This document shows, piece by piece, positions 49,107-57,973 of a stretch of 64,000 bases of DNA. The notes beneath the pieces are model-generated. The model saw nothing but the letters and a program-made list of their open reading frames with translations. It was not told where the DNA came from and did not search any database. Position 1 is the first letter of the stretch, and each line of letters starts with the position of its first letter. A program made the position numbers and the translations under genes. Source of the stretch: Actinoplanes sp. SE50/110. Lineage in GTDB: Bacteria > Actinomycetota > Actinomycetes > Mycobacteriales > Micromonosporaceae. The stretch covers positions 6,171,001 to 6,235,000 of the forward strand of contig NZ_LT827010.1 in assembly GCF_900119315.1 (NCBI RefSeq), read 5' to 3'.

Positions 49107-52100
49107 CCTTCCAGTGCACGCAGCTGGCCCGGGTCCGCCCGGGCCAGCGCCGTGTGCGGATCCATCGTCCAGCCCACCGCGTACGCCTCGCTGAACCCGT
49201 CCTCGCCCAGCGCCGCCCGGCAGCGCCGGGTCAACTCGGCCACCTGCAACTCGGTCGGATCGTGCGACCCGCGCAACCGGGCCGCCGCCCCCAGCAGCTG
49301 CGCCGCCTCCCGATGCCGGCCCAGCAGATCGGCCAGCCCGGCGGCGCCCACCGCCACCATCGACAGGATCGGCATGTCACGCGTCTGCTGTGCCGCCGCG
49401 TACGCCGCGATCAACGCCTTTTCGGCCCGCACCGGATCACCGTGGTGCAACGCCAGCGACGCCCGCACCGTCTGAACGATCGCCGTGCCGTGATCGCCGT
49501 CGAAGAAGCCGCCCGGCCCGCCGGACAGGCCACCCTCGGCCCGGGCCACCAGCTCCTCGGCCCGGGCGAAATCCCCCATGCCGACCATCGTGCCGGCCTC
49601 CAGGGCATCGATCAGCAGCATCATCTCCGGCGTCATCGCCCGGGCCGCCCGGAGCCGCGCCGCCTGCACCGCGATCAGCGCCTCCTGCGGCTCCCCGCGA
49701 CGCATGTGCAGGTCGGCCCGACGTAGATCGATGAAGATCTCATCGCCGAGGTCGAGCGAACCGAACTCGCCGGCCAGCGCCTTCGCCAGGGTCAGGTCGG
49801 CCAGCGCGCCGTCCAGATCACCCTCGTACTGCCGCAGCAGGGCCCGCAGCGGCAACGTGGTCGCCTGCCCCCACCGGTCCCCGGCCGCCCGGAACCCGGC
49901 CAGCGCATCCGTCACATCCACCCGGACCTGCGCCACATCCCCGTTGTTCTCCGCCACCTGGGCCCGGAACAATCGGGCCAGCGCCGCCACCCACTGATCC
50001 GGACCGGACACCAGCTGCGCCATCCGCTCCTGCGCCGCCGCCTCCTCCTGCGCCATGAACAGCACCACCGTGGACAGTGCGCCGACCATCCCGGGCAGCT
50101 CGGCATGCCGGTTCAGCCGCACCGCCAGACTTCGCAGCCGATCCTGCCGCTGCTGCGCCGTCTCCGTCACCATCACCCGGTCCGCACTGACCCGGTTCAG
50201 CGCCAGCACCGCCTCCGCGGTGTCGGTGACCAGCGGATCCCGCTCCCCCGGCAGGCTCAGCGCCTCGTGCAGCCAGAACGCCGCATCCGCATGCCGGCCG
50301 AACATCTGCCAGTACCAGACCAGACTCAACGCCAGCCGGGTCGCGCCGTCCGCATCCCGCTCGTCACACAGATGCCGCAGCGCGGCCAGCGCATTGTCAT
50401 ACTCGGCCCGCAGCACCCGCAACGCGTCCAGTTGCTCGGCGGTCCGCAACCGCGGATCGTGCTCGGCCACCACGCCGGCCAGGTGACGCGCCGCCAACCC
50501 CCGCGTCGCCACCAGCGCGTGCTGCTGGGCCAGCCGGTCGATCCCGTACTCCCGCAACGTCTCCAGCATCCGGTAACGGCCGTCCGGCGCCCGCTGCAAC
50601 AGCGACTTGTCCACCAGCGCGGCCAGCAGATCCGGGATCAGCGCCGCCCGCACCTGCGGGCACACCGCCGCCGCCGAACCGGCCGTCACCCCACCGGGCA
50701 GCACCGACACCCGCTCGGCCAGGATCCGCTCGTCCTCGGCCAGCAACTCCCAGCTCCAGGCGATCACCGCGCGCAACGTCCGGTGCCGGGGCAGCGCCGT
50801 CCTGCTCCCCGTCGTCAGCAGGCGGAACCGGTCATCGAGGCCGTCGGCCAACTCCCGCAGACCCAGCGTCCGCAGCCGGGCGGCGGCCAGCTCCAGCGCC
50901 AGCGGCAGCCCGTCGAGGCGCCGCACGATCTGCACCACATCCGCCACCGTCGACCGGTCCACCGCGAAACCGGGCAGCACCGCCGCCGCGCGCTCCGCGA
51001 ACAGGCGCACCGCGGGTGCCCGCCGGGCCCGCTCCACCGCACCGTCCATGCCCTCGACCGCCGCCGGCGGCTGAGGCACCGATCGCCCGGCCGCCGCATG
51101 TCCCGACGGCGATTGCCCGGCCGCCGCATGTCCCGACGGCGATTGCCCGGCCGCCGCATGTCCCGACGGCGATTGCCCGGCCGCCGCATGTCCCGGCGGC
51201 GTCTGTTCGGGCAGGCCGAGCGGTCCGAGCGGCACCAGCGCCTCGCCGTCGACCGCCAGCGGCTCCCGGCTGGTCGCCAGGATCCGCAACCCCGGACACC
51301 GCACCAGCAGCGCCGTCGTCAGATGCGCCACCGCATCGATCAGATGCTCGCAGTTGTCCACCACGAACAGGCATTCCCGCCCCGCGAACTGATCCACCAG
51401 CACATCGACGTCCCCGCGCCCCTCCAGCCGCAACCCACCCTCGAAGATCGCCGCCGCCCGCAGCCCGGTAGCCGTCAGCACCGCCGCCGGCAACTCCCCG
51501 GACGCCGTCACCGAAGCCAGATCGATCAGCCACACCCCGTCCCGGAACTCCCCCCGCCGCCGCCGCGCCGCCTGCGTAGCCAGCCGAGTCTTCCCCGCCC
51601 CACCGGGCCCGAGCACGGTGACGAGCCGCCCGGCCGCGAGCAGGTCATCGAGCCGCGCCAGATCGGCCTCACGGCCGATGAAGCTCGTCAACGGTTCCGG
51701 AAGGTTGCTACCGCCCTGTTCCCTCTCTTCTTCCGGTCCGCCATCGCCCGGTACGCCGAGGCCACCCGCCCGCCCAGCGGCACCGTCAACCGCCGCATCG
51801 CGCCCGGCGCCACCGCCGGCCCGCCCGACACCGCGGGCACCCCCACCTGCCACCGGGTCGGCGCTCCCCGCCCCTGCCTCGCCGGCTCCTCGTGGTCCGG
51901 CCGAGACTCCGCCACCTCTCCCCGCCTGGCCGGCAGCCTCGGCTTCCGCTGAGCCGCCACGTCCGACCCCGGCCCGGCCCGCACCCACCGGGCCGGTCGT
52001 GCGCGTGCCGTCGCCGTACTCACCACGCAGCAGGCGCAGGTGCCGCTCGCGCAGCGCCGCACCGGGATCGGCCCCGAGCCGCTCGGCCACCTCCTCGCGC

Positions 52101-52771
52101 ACCCGCTCGTAGAGCGCCAGCGCATCCGCCTGCCGCCCCTGCGCCGCCAGCGTGTCCATCAGCAGCGCGGTGACACGCTCGTCCAGCGGATGTTCCGCCA
52201 GCAGCCGCACCAGCCGCCCCTCCGCCGCGTCGAACCGCCCGAGCAGCAGATCGCTCTCCGCCACATCGGCGAACGCCGCCCCCACCGACCGCTCCAGCCG
52301 CAGCCCGACCGCCGCGGCCACCACCCCGACCTCGGCCGCGATCCCACCCCGGACCAGCGCCACCGCCGCCCCGAGCAGCTCCGCCGCCCCGACCGCGTCC
52401 CCGGCCCGCAGCCGCTGCCGCCCCTGCCCGGCCAGTCGCTCGAACCGCACCACGTCCACATCGTCGTCGCCGACCCGAAGCCGATATCCGCCCTCGTCCT
52501 GCGCCACCGCCTCGGCGTCCCCCAGCACCCGCCGCAGCCGCGAGACCAGCGATTGCAGCGCGTTCGCCGGATCCGCCGGCCGCTCCCGGGGCCACAGCGA
52601 GTCCACCAGCGTCCCGGCCCCGACCGGCCGCCCGGCTGCCAGCGCGAGCCGCACGACCAACCCCCGAAGCCGCGCGCCAGGCACCGCCAGATCCGCTTCA
52701 TCCCGGCAGACCCGCAAACCACCGAACAGCTCCACCCGTAACCGCCCGGCACGCTCTCCGCGCTCGCTCAC
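49088..52771 (-). CDS. SARP/AfsR-type regulator with NB-ARC and TPR domains
   Basis: 1227 residues. GTG at 52771 with GAGAGGA upstream. Domains: OmpR-like winged helix (LRVELFGGLRVCRDEADLAV to about 100), BTAD (110-250), a Gly/Ala-rich linker (255-360), NB-ARC with P-loop VTVLGPGGAGKTRLATQ and FVVDNCEHLID, then winged-helix and TPR-like helices to the end. This is the AfsR-like class that activates secondary-metabolite or stress genes, with ATP binding gating DNA binding. No biosynthetic cluster lies nearby; the convergent DrrAB exporter is the nearest candidate target. A 10-residue repeat sits inside the NB-ARC part. Confidence 0.92.
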   Translation of the reverse strand: MSERGERAGRLRVELFGGLRVCRDEADLAVPGARLRGLVVRLALAAGRPVGAGTLVDSLWPRERPADPANALQSLVSRLRRVLGDAEAVAQDEGGYRLRVGDDDVDVVRFERLAGQGRQRLRAGDAVGAAELLGAAVALVRGGIAAEVGVVAAAVGLRLERSVGAAFADVAESDLLLGRFDAAEGRLVRLLAEHPLDERVTALLMDTLAAQGRQADALALYERVREEVAERLGADPGAALRERHLRLLRGEYGDGTRTTGPVGAGRAGVGRGGSAEAEAAGQAGRGGGVSAGPRGAGEAGAGSADPVAGGGARGVGRAGGGAGRDAAVDGAAGRAGGLGVPGDGGPEEEREQGGSNLPEPLTSFIGREADLARLDDLLAAGRLVTVLGPGGAGKTRLATQAARRRRGEFRDGVWLIDLASVTASGELPAAVLTATGLRAAAIFEGGLRLEGRGDVDVLVDQFAGRECLFVVDNCEHLIDAVAHLTTALLVRCPGLRILATSREPLAVDGEALVPLGPLGLPEQTPPGHAAAGQSPSGHAAAGQSPSGHAAAGQSPSGHAAAGRSVPQPPAAVEGMDGAVERARRAPAVRLFAERAAAVLPGFAVDRSTVADVVQIVRRLDGLPLALELAAARLRTLGLRELADGLDDRFRLLTTGSRTALPRHRTLRAVIAWSWELLAEDERILAERVSVLPGGVTAGSAAAVCPQVRAALIPDLLAALVDKSLLQRAPDGRYRMLETLREYGIDRLAQQHALVATRGLAARHLAGVVAEHDPRLRTAEQLDALRVLRAEYDNALAALRHLCDERDADGATRLALSLVWYWQMFGRHADAAFWLHEALSLPGERDPLVTDTAEAVLALNRVSADRVMVTETAQQRQDRLRSLAVRLNRHAELPGMVGALSTVVLFMAQEEAAAQERMAQLVSGPDQWVAALARLFRAQVAENNGDVAQVRVDVTDALAGFRAAGDRWGQATTLPLRALLRQYEGDLDGALADLTLAKALAGEFGSLDLGDEIFIDLRRADLHMRRGEPQEALIAVQAARLRAARAMTPEMMLLIDALEAGTMVGMGDFARAEELVARAEGGLSGGPGGFFDGDHGTAIVQTVRASLALHHGDPVRAEKALIAAYAAAQQTRDMPILSMVAVGAAGLADLLGRHREAAQLLGAAARLRGSHDPTELQVAELTRRCRAALGEDGFSEAYAVGWTMDPHTALARADPGQLRALEGQARLL
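49143..49162. repeat. 20-bp direct repeat, right copy
   Basis: Exact copy of 47241-47260, located within the 3' end of the SARP gene. Together the two copies bracket the DrrAB-type genes (1.9 kb apart). Confidence 0.75.
51091..51200. repeat. 30-bp tandem repeat inside the SARP gene
   Basis: Three perfect copies of a 30-bp unit at 51091-51120, 51121-51150 and 51151-51180, and a partial fourth. Read on the minus strand they encode the decapeptide G-H-A-A-A-G-Q-S-P-S. The insertion falls between NB-ARC motifs, probably in a surface loop. The length is a multiple of three, so copy number can vary without breaking the frame. Confidence 0.9.
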
Positions 52772-52999
52772 GCTGCGATCCTCTCCCGACCGCGCTACCC
52801 ACACCAAACCGCTTTCCGCCACCCGCCGCCGCGCCACGACCGCCGCTCTCGTCGCTCTTGCCGGCGCGAGCCGCACCGATCACCACCCTTAGGCATCCTA
52901 GGAGGCTAGTTCGCCCTCATCCGGAAGCCACCGCGGTCGCGATGGCCGGGAGTGCGACGGTGAGCACGCCGATGTCGCGAGGACACCACGGCCGGTCGA

Positions 53000-53230
<231 letters not shown>

Positions 53231-53247
53231 CAGCGCACGGCGGGCAG

Positions 53248-53276
53248 TTTAGCCGGGGCGTATCAATCGGTACTCT
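53248..53276 (+). promoter_or_regulatory. Promoter of the phospholipase C gene
   Basis: TTTAGC at 53248-53253 and TACTCT at 53271-53276 with a 17-bp spacer. The -10 ends 8 nt before ATG 53285 and no SD is present, so the transcript is probably leaderless. Confidence 0.5.
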
Positions 53277-53284
53277 TGAATGTC

Positions 53285-55321
53285 ATGTCGAGTCCATCTG
53301 GAGTAACTAGGTTCCCCGGCGTGAGCAGCGTGGATCGTCGAAGCTTCCTGCAGATGCTGGGCATGCCGGCGGTGGCCGCCGCGATGCCCGCGGGGCTGGA
53401 GAAGGCCCTCGCCATTCCGGCGAACAACCGCACCGGGTCGATCGAGGACGTGGAGCACGTCATCTTCCTGATGCAGGAGAACCGTTCCTTCGACCACTAT
53501 TTCGGCACGCTGCGCGGGGTGCGTGGGTTCGCCGATCCGCATCCGGCGACCCTGCCGAGCGGGAAGAGCGTGTGGCATCAGCGCAACGGGGACGGTGAAC
53601 TGCTGCCGTTCCGGCCGGATGTGCCGGACCTGGGCGGCTCGTTCCTCCCGGACCCACCGCACGGCTGGGACGACACGCACGGCGCGTGGAACGGCGGGCG
53701 GTACGACGGCTGGGTGCCGAACAAGGGTGTCGAGACGATGACCCATCACACCCGAGCCGACCTGCCGTACCACTTCGCGCTGGCCGACGCCTTCACGGTG
53801 TGCGACAACTACCACTGTTCGCTGCTCGGGCCGACCGACCCGAACCGGTACCACATGTGGACCGGCTGGGTCGGCAACGACGGCACGGGCGGCGGCCCGG
53901 TGATCACCAACGCCGAGGCGGGGTACGACTGGACCACCTACCCGGAGCGCCTGGAGAAGGCCGGCGTCTCGTGGAAGGTCTACCAGGACGTGGGGCTCGG
54001 GCTGACCGCGGCCGGCTCCTGGGGGTGGACGTCGGACCCGTTCATCGGCAACTACGGTGACAACGCCCTGCTCTACTTCCACCGGTATCAGAACGCGCAG
54101 CCCGGTGACCCGCTGGCGGACCGGGCGAAGACCGGCACCGAGGTGAACCGACTCGGCCGCGCCCCGGAGCGACTGCTGACCGATTTCCGCACAGACGTGG
54201 AGAATGGCACGCTGCCGCGGGTCACCTGGATCGTGGCGCCGGAGGCGTACACCGAGCACCCGAACTGGGAGCCGCACAACGGCGCCTGGTACATCTCGCA
54301 GGTGATCGACATCCTGGCGTCGAACCCGGCGATCTGGTCGAAGATGGCGCTGTTCGTCACGTACGACGAGGAGGGTGGCTTCTTCGACCACCTGATCCCG
54401 CCGACCCCCGACCCGGCCCGTTCGACCGTCTCCACGGTCAACGAGATCTTCACCGGGGCCGGGCATCCGGCCGGGCCGTACGGGCTGGGCATCCGGGTCC
54501 CGATGATCGTCGTCTCACCGTGGACCCGCGGCGGCTGGGTCAACTCGCAGACCTTCGACCACACCTCGCTGATCCGGTTCCTGGAGCGCCGCTTCGGCGT
54601 CACCGAACCGAACATCACGCCCTGGCGGCGGGCCGTGGCCGGCGACCTGACCGGTGCTTTCGACTTCCGCACGCCGAACCGGCGGCCGGTGGACCTGCCG
54701 GACACCGCGGCGCTGAAACCGTCCGACCTGACCCGGCAGCCCGACCTGGTCCCGGTCCCACCGACCGAGGCGAGACTGCCCCGGCAGGAGCGCGGTGTAC
54801 GTCCCGCCCGGGCCCTGCCCTACGCCCTGCACGCCGATCTCACCGGCGACACGCTGGTGCTGCGCAACGTCGGCCGGGCCACGGCGGTCTTCCACGTCCG
54901 GCCCTCGGGCGCCGACCCGGTGTCCTTCACCGTCGAACCGGGCAAGCACCTGACCGGCGACTTCACCGCCGCCGAGGTGGAGGTGCACGGTCCGAACGGC
55001 TTCTACCGCCGCTTCCGGCGCGGCACCTCCCCGATCGAAACCCGGGCGCGGTACGTCGAACACCACGACACGGTCCTCCTGGAGATCCGGAACACCGGCC
55101 GGGACCGCGCCGAGGTGACCGTTTCGGATCGGTACACCGGGCACGCGTCGACGCTCACCCTGCGCGGCGGCACCACCCGCACCTCGCAGATCAACACCAC
55201 GAGAACCCGCGGCTGGTACGACGTGACCATCACCGTGGGTGACACCGTCCAGCAGTACGCCGGGCACCTGGAGAACGGTCGGGACAGCATCACCGACCCG
55301 GGCATGGGCGGACTGCTCTGA
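53285..55321 (+). CDS. Tat-exported phospholipase C (phosphocholine-specific type)
   Basis: 678 residues from ATG 53285 (GTG 53321 is the alternative). The twin-arginine signal DRRSFLQMLGMPAVAAAMPA is followed by a phosphoesterase domain with ENRSFDHYFGTLRGVRGF, GWDDTHGAWNGG, HHTRADLPYHFALADAFTV and TYDEEGGFFDH, the metal-binding motifs of the PLC/acid-phosphatase superfamily. Two C-terminal beta domains (DUF756-like, from about residue 500) complete the Pseudomonas/mycobacterial PLC layout. It should cleave phosphatidylcholine or sphingomyelin outside the cell and release phosphocholine. Confidence 0.93.
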   Translation: MSSPSGVTRFPGVSSVDRRSFLQMLGMPAVAAAMPAGLEKALAIPANNRTGSIEDVEHVIFLMQENRSFDHYFGTLRGVRGFADPHPATLPSGKSVWHQRNGDGELLPFRPDVPDLGGSFLPDPPHGWDDTHGAWNGGRYDGWVPNKGVETMTHHTRADLPYHFALADAFTVCDNYHCSLLGPTDPNRYHMWTGWVGNDGTGGGPVITNAEAGYDWTTYPERLEKAGVSWKVYQDVGLGLTAAGSWGWTSDPFIGNYGDNALLYFHRYQNAQPGDPLADRAKTGTEVNRLGRAPERLLTDFRTDVENGTLPRVTWIVAPEAYTEHPNWEPHNGAWYISQVIDILASNPAIWSKMALFVTYDEEGGFFDHLIPPTPDPARSTVSTVNEIFTGAGHPAGPYGLGIRVPMIVVSPWTRGGWVNSQTFDHTSLIRFLERRFGVTEPNITPWRRAVAGDLTGAFDFRTPNRRPVDLPDTAALKPSDLTRQPDLVPVPPTEARLPRQERGVRPARALPYALHADLTGDTLVLRNVGRATAVFHVRPSGADPVSFTVEPGKHLTGDFTAAEVEVHGPNGFYRRFRRGTSPIETRARYVEHHDTVLLEIRNTGRDRAEVTVSDRYTGHASTLTLRGGTTRTSQINTTRTRGWYDVTITVGDTVQQYAGHLENGRDSITDPGMGGLL

Positions 55322-55326
55322 TCCAC

Positions 55327-55363
55327 ACCGGAGCCGGGGACCCGTCGCGTCCCCGGCTCCGGT
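55327..55363 (+). terminator. Strong hairpin terminator after the phospholipase C gene
   Basis: A perfect 15-bp stem (ACCGGAGCCGGGGAC at 55327-55341 with its complement at 55349-55363) around a 7-nt loop, 5 bp after the stop. No U-tract follows. Its right arm runs into the -10 (TACAAC) of the next gene. Confidence 0.85.
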
Positions 55364-55374
55364 ACAACAGGGTG

Positions 55375-55593
55375 ATGCCGGAGAAGAAATCCTGGAGCGA
55401 CCTCAGCCGCGGCCAGCAACGCGCGATCATGGCGCTGGCCGCCGCCGAGCTCGTGGTCACCACCGTCGCCCTCGCCGACCTGATCCGCCGCCCCGGCGTC
55501 CAGGTCCGCGGCCGCAAACTCGCCTGGCTCCCGGCCCCCGCCGTGCAGCCGTTCGGCCCCCTCGCCTACCTGCGCTGGGGTCGCCGCCGGTGA
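55375..55593 (+). CDS. Small PLDc_N-like membrane protein
   Basis: 72 residues from ATG 55375 (GTG 55372 is one codon earlier). A helix RAIMALAAAELVVTTVALAD is followed by LIRRPGVQVRGRKLAWLPA, then FGPLAYLRWGRRR. The W-(x)n-GP-x-AY-L-x-x-GRR ending resembles the PLDc_N domain found at the N-terminus of cardiolipin synthases, here stand-alone. TACAAC at 55362-55367 is a likely -10 close to the start. The TGA overlaps the GTG of the Nudix gene. Confidence 0.65.
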   Translation: MPEKKSWSDLSRGQQRAIMALAAAELVVTTVALADLIRRPGVQVRGRKLAWLPAPAVQPFGPLAYLRWGRRR

Positions 55594-56303
55594 TCGACCG
55601 GGAACACGAGCGGCTGCGCCTGGCGGTGGATCTGGCGATCCTCACCGTCCGGGAGGGCGGGCTCCAGGTTCTGATCATCACGCGGGGCAACGAGCCCTTC
55701 CAGGGTCGTCACGCGCTGCCCGGCGGCTTCGTCCGGCGCGGTGAGGACATCCACGACACGGCGGTACGCGAACTCGGCGAGGAGACCGGCCTCGACGGAA
55801 CGACACTGCATCTGGAGCAACTGGCCGCCTACGGCGCACCCGGCCGGGATCCCCGCGGTCGGGTGGTCAGCGTCGCCTATCTGGCCGTCATGCCCGATCT
55901 CCCGTTGCCGACCGCCGGCTCGGACGCGAGCAGCGCGGCCTGGATGCCGGTCAACCGCGCCCGCTCCGGCCTCGCGTTCGACCACGACGTCATCCTGGCC
56001 GACGCGGTGGAGCGGGCCCGCACCCGGCTGGAGTTCACCACCCTGGCGGCCGCGTTCTGCGGGTCATCGTTCACCATCGGCGATCTGCGAGCCGTGTACG
56101 AGGCGGTGTGGGGCGCCCCGGTCGATCCGCGCAACTTCAACCGCAAAGTCATGCACACCAGCGGTTTCGTCGTGCCGACCGGAGCGAAACGTGCCGCCGA
56201 CGTGGGGCGCCCCGCCATCCTCTACCGGCGCGGCTCGGCGGTCTCCCTCTTCCCACCCATCCTGCGGACCGGGTCGTCGTCCGGATCCGACGAGCGTGGA
56301 TGA
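55590..56303 (+). CDS. NrtR-like Nudix protein (Nudix plus winged helix)
   Basis: 237 residues, GTG start coupled to the previous stop. The Nudix box is present near residue 50: G-G-F-V-R-R-G-E, seven residues, then RELGEETGL, so the catalytic REUxEE is intact. The C-terminal segment FTIGDLRAVYEAVWGAPVDP followed by NFNRKVMHTSGFV is the winged-helix of NrtR-type proteins that bind ADP-ribose and regulate NAD genes. Either ADP-ribose hydrolase or regulator. No NAD biosynthesis gene is next to it. Its 3' end overlaps the convergent gene by 82 bp. Confidence 0.85.
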   Translation: MIDREHERLRLAVDLAILTVREGGLQVLIITRGNEPFQGRHALPGGFVRRGEDIHDTAVRELGEETGLDGTTLHLEQLAAYGAPGRDPRGRVVSVAYLAVMPDLPLPTAGSDASSAAWMPVNRARSGLAFDHDVILADAVERARTRLEFTTLAAAFCGSSFTIGDLRAVYEAVWGAPVDPRNFNRKVMHTSGFVVPTGAKRAADVGRPAILYRRGSAVSLFPPILRTGSSSGSDERG

Positions 56304-57472
56304 CGCGCATGCCACCAGGCCCGCCCCTCCGCGGCGACACCCTCCAGCATGAACAGCGTGGAACGCAGGCCCGCCGCGTCCATCGACGCGTCCGCCACGA
56401 TCCGCGGATCCTCGACTGCCGGGTCCGCCTGGGTGGAATCGGTCGCCCGCACCTCGACGTTCTCGCCGCTGATCAGCGAGAGATCGAAGTCCCGGGCGCC
56501 GTCGTCGCCCTCCTCCACCCGGACCGCCGCGACCGCCTCGAACCGGTAGTTCATGCGATTCCAACTGTGGAAGGTCCCCTGCGCGAATCTCAGATCCACC
56601 TCGATCTGCCGGACGCCTTCACGGGTCAGTAGAAAAACTACGATCCGGTACGTCGAATAGCGCCATGGCCCGTTGGGTATCCGGGCATTCCGGCAGTTCG
56701 GCCCGGGCGCCTCCAGCGAGGCATACGTCTGGATCTCGTCCCTGCGGAGCTGGTACCGGCTCATCGTCTGGTCCAGGAGGACCTGAACATCGCAGTCCAG
56801 CCACTCGGCCATCTGAGCGTCGCTGGGCCGGTCTGCGAGGGGATACACCCGAGCTGCCCGCGGATCCGGCTCGAAGAACTTCCATACCCGCTTCTCCCGG
56901 TTCGCGGCTCGCTGCCTGCGGATCGCCGAGGCGATGTCCTGGCGCCACACGTCGTTGCGGACCGCGTCGCGCAACAGCAGGCCGAGGTGCCGATGGATCT
57001 CGTCCTGTGGCTTGTCGTCCAGGCCGATCAGGCATTCCGTGATCGACGTGGACTGGCCGGCCCCCGACTCGGCGGCATCCAGGACCTGGCCGATGACCCG
57101 GATCCCCCGGGTCCACCGGTCGGCTCCGGGCACGCCGGCGGCGGTCTCGCGCGCCTTCTCCAGGCGGTCCCGCTCGGTGGGGGACAGTTCGCGGAGCGTA
57201 CGCCTGCTCAGGTACGCCAGAAGCCAGTAGAACCAGATCTCCGCGGAGGTGTGCCCGGCATGCACGACCTCCTCCATCAGTTTCCTGGCCGTGGTGATCG
57301 ACCGGCTGTCGAGATGCGCCTTGGCCGCCTGGAACTTCTCGGCCGGGCTGGCATCCGGCGGCACCACGAGTTTCAGGTCGCCGTGAACGACGCCCTGGAA
57401 TCCCACCCGGGCGTTGTCACCCGCATGGTTGTTGGTGGTCGTGGTCGGGGGCCTGTTGTCCGAGGACTTCAT
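56222..57472 (-). CDS. NARVG-motif partner protein, unknown function
   Basis: 416 residues. A polar N-terminus (SSDNRPPTTTTNNHAGD) leads into NARVGFQGVVHGDLKLV, the same motif as in the neighbouring nucleosidase remnant. Then a TPR-like helical region (AEKFQAAKAHLDSRSITTAR, HTSAEIWFYWLLAYLSR) to about residue 190, and a beta-rich C-terminal half with no recognised catalytic motif. The start overlaps the remnant's stop (ATGA), so they are one operon. The motif and layout recall multi-protein effector systems of actinomycetes, an inference. Confidence 0.65.
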   Translation of the reverse strand: MKSSDNRPPTTTTNNHAGDNARVGFQGVVHGDLKLVVPPDASPAEKFQAAKAHLDSRSITTARKLMEEVVHAGHTSAEIWFYWLLAYLSRRTLRELSPTERDRLEKARETAAGVPGADRWTRGIRVIGQVLDAAESGAGQSTSITECLIGLDDKPQDEIHRHLGLLLRDAVRNDVWRQDIASAIRRQRAANREKRVWKFFEPDPRAARVYPLADRPSDAQMAEWLDCDVQVLLDQTMSRYQLRRDEIQTYASLEAPGPNCRNARIPNGPWRYSTYRIVVFLLTREGVRQIEVDLRFAQGTFHSWNRMNYRFEAVAAVRVEEGDDGARDFDLSLISGENVEVRATDSTQADPAVEDPRIVADASMDAAGLRSTLFMLEGVAAEGRAWWHARHPRSSDPDDDPVRRMGGKRETAEPRR

Positions 57473-57837
57473 CGCCGGCCGCTCCCCGTCGCGTCGTCCC
57501 AGAATCCGGCGCCGAAGTGGACGTCCCCGGCGATGGTGCCGCCTTGCATGCCGACCCGCGCGTTGCCGGTGACGGTGTTGTGGTTCTCCACCGTCACCGG
57601 CTCCGCCTGCCGGGCAGCCGACGGTGCGGCCGTCCGCCTCGGCCTGATCTCGGCGGCCAGGGCGGCGGCGAAGGCGGCGGCGTGCTCAGCGGCCCGCGGC
57701 TGCCAGGATGCGCCGTCGCTGGCGGCCTTCGTCCCGTTGGCGAAGTCGCTGATGCCGCGGATCACCGCGACCGGCGCCGCGTTCAGGTGGCCGGCCTTGG
57801 CGACGCCGGCGGCTTCCATCTCGATCGCCAGGGCGCT
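57469..57837 (-). pseudogene. 5'-truncated MTA/SAH-nucleosidase-like gene with NARVG tail
   Basis: The frame opens after a TAG at 57844 and reads SALAIEMEAAGVAKAGHLN, then VAVIRGISDFANGTK and WQPRAAEHAAAFAAALA, which is the C-terminal part of the purine-nucleoside-phosphorylase/MTA-SAH-nucleosidase fold, including the E-M-E ribose-binding site and the S-D catalytic aspartate. The N-terminal 150 or so residues are missing. A tail follows with TVTGNARVGMQGGTIAGDVH. The first ATG (57819) would give 116 residues. The gene is broken at its 5' end near 57840-57870, next to a short inverted repeat. Confidence 0.65.
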
Positions 57838-57847
57838 TCGACGCTAG

Positions 57848-57866
57848 ATTAATGTCGAATTGACAT
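57848..57866. repeat. Short perfect inverted repeat at the truncation point
   Basis: TAATGTC-GAATT-GACATTA. AT-rich in a GC-rich region and located just at the 5' break of the nucleosidase remnant. It could be an operator, a recombination scar or a small terminator. Confidence 0.6.
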
Positions 57867-57973
57867 TAACTACCGCGACGTGCCGTTCCAGCAGGCCGCG
57901 AATAGCGACATTCAGCCGAGCGGGGCGGCCCCGGTCCGGCTCGATCGGAGCTGATCCGCGGCGACCCGGCGGC

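Noticed and set aside
51091..51200. CRISPR-like repeats
   Set aside because: Perfect head-to-tail 30-bp repeats without spacers, in frame within the SARP gene.
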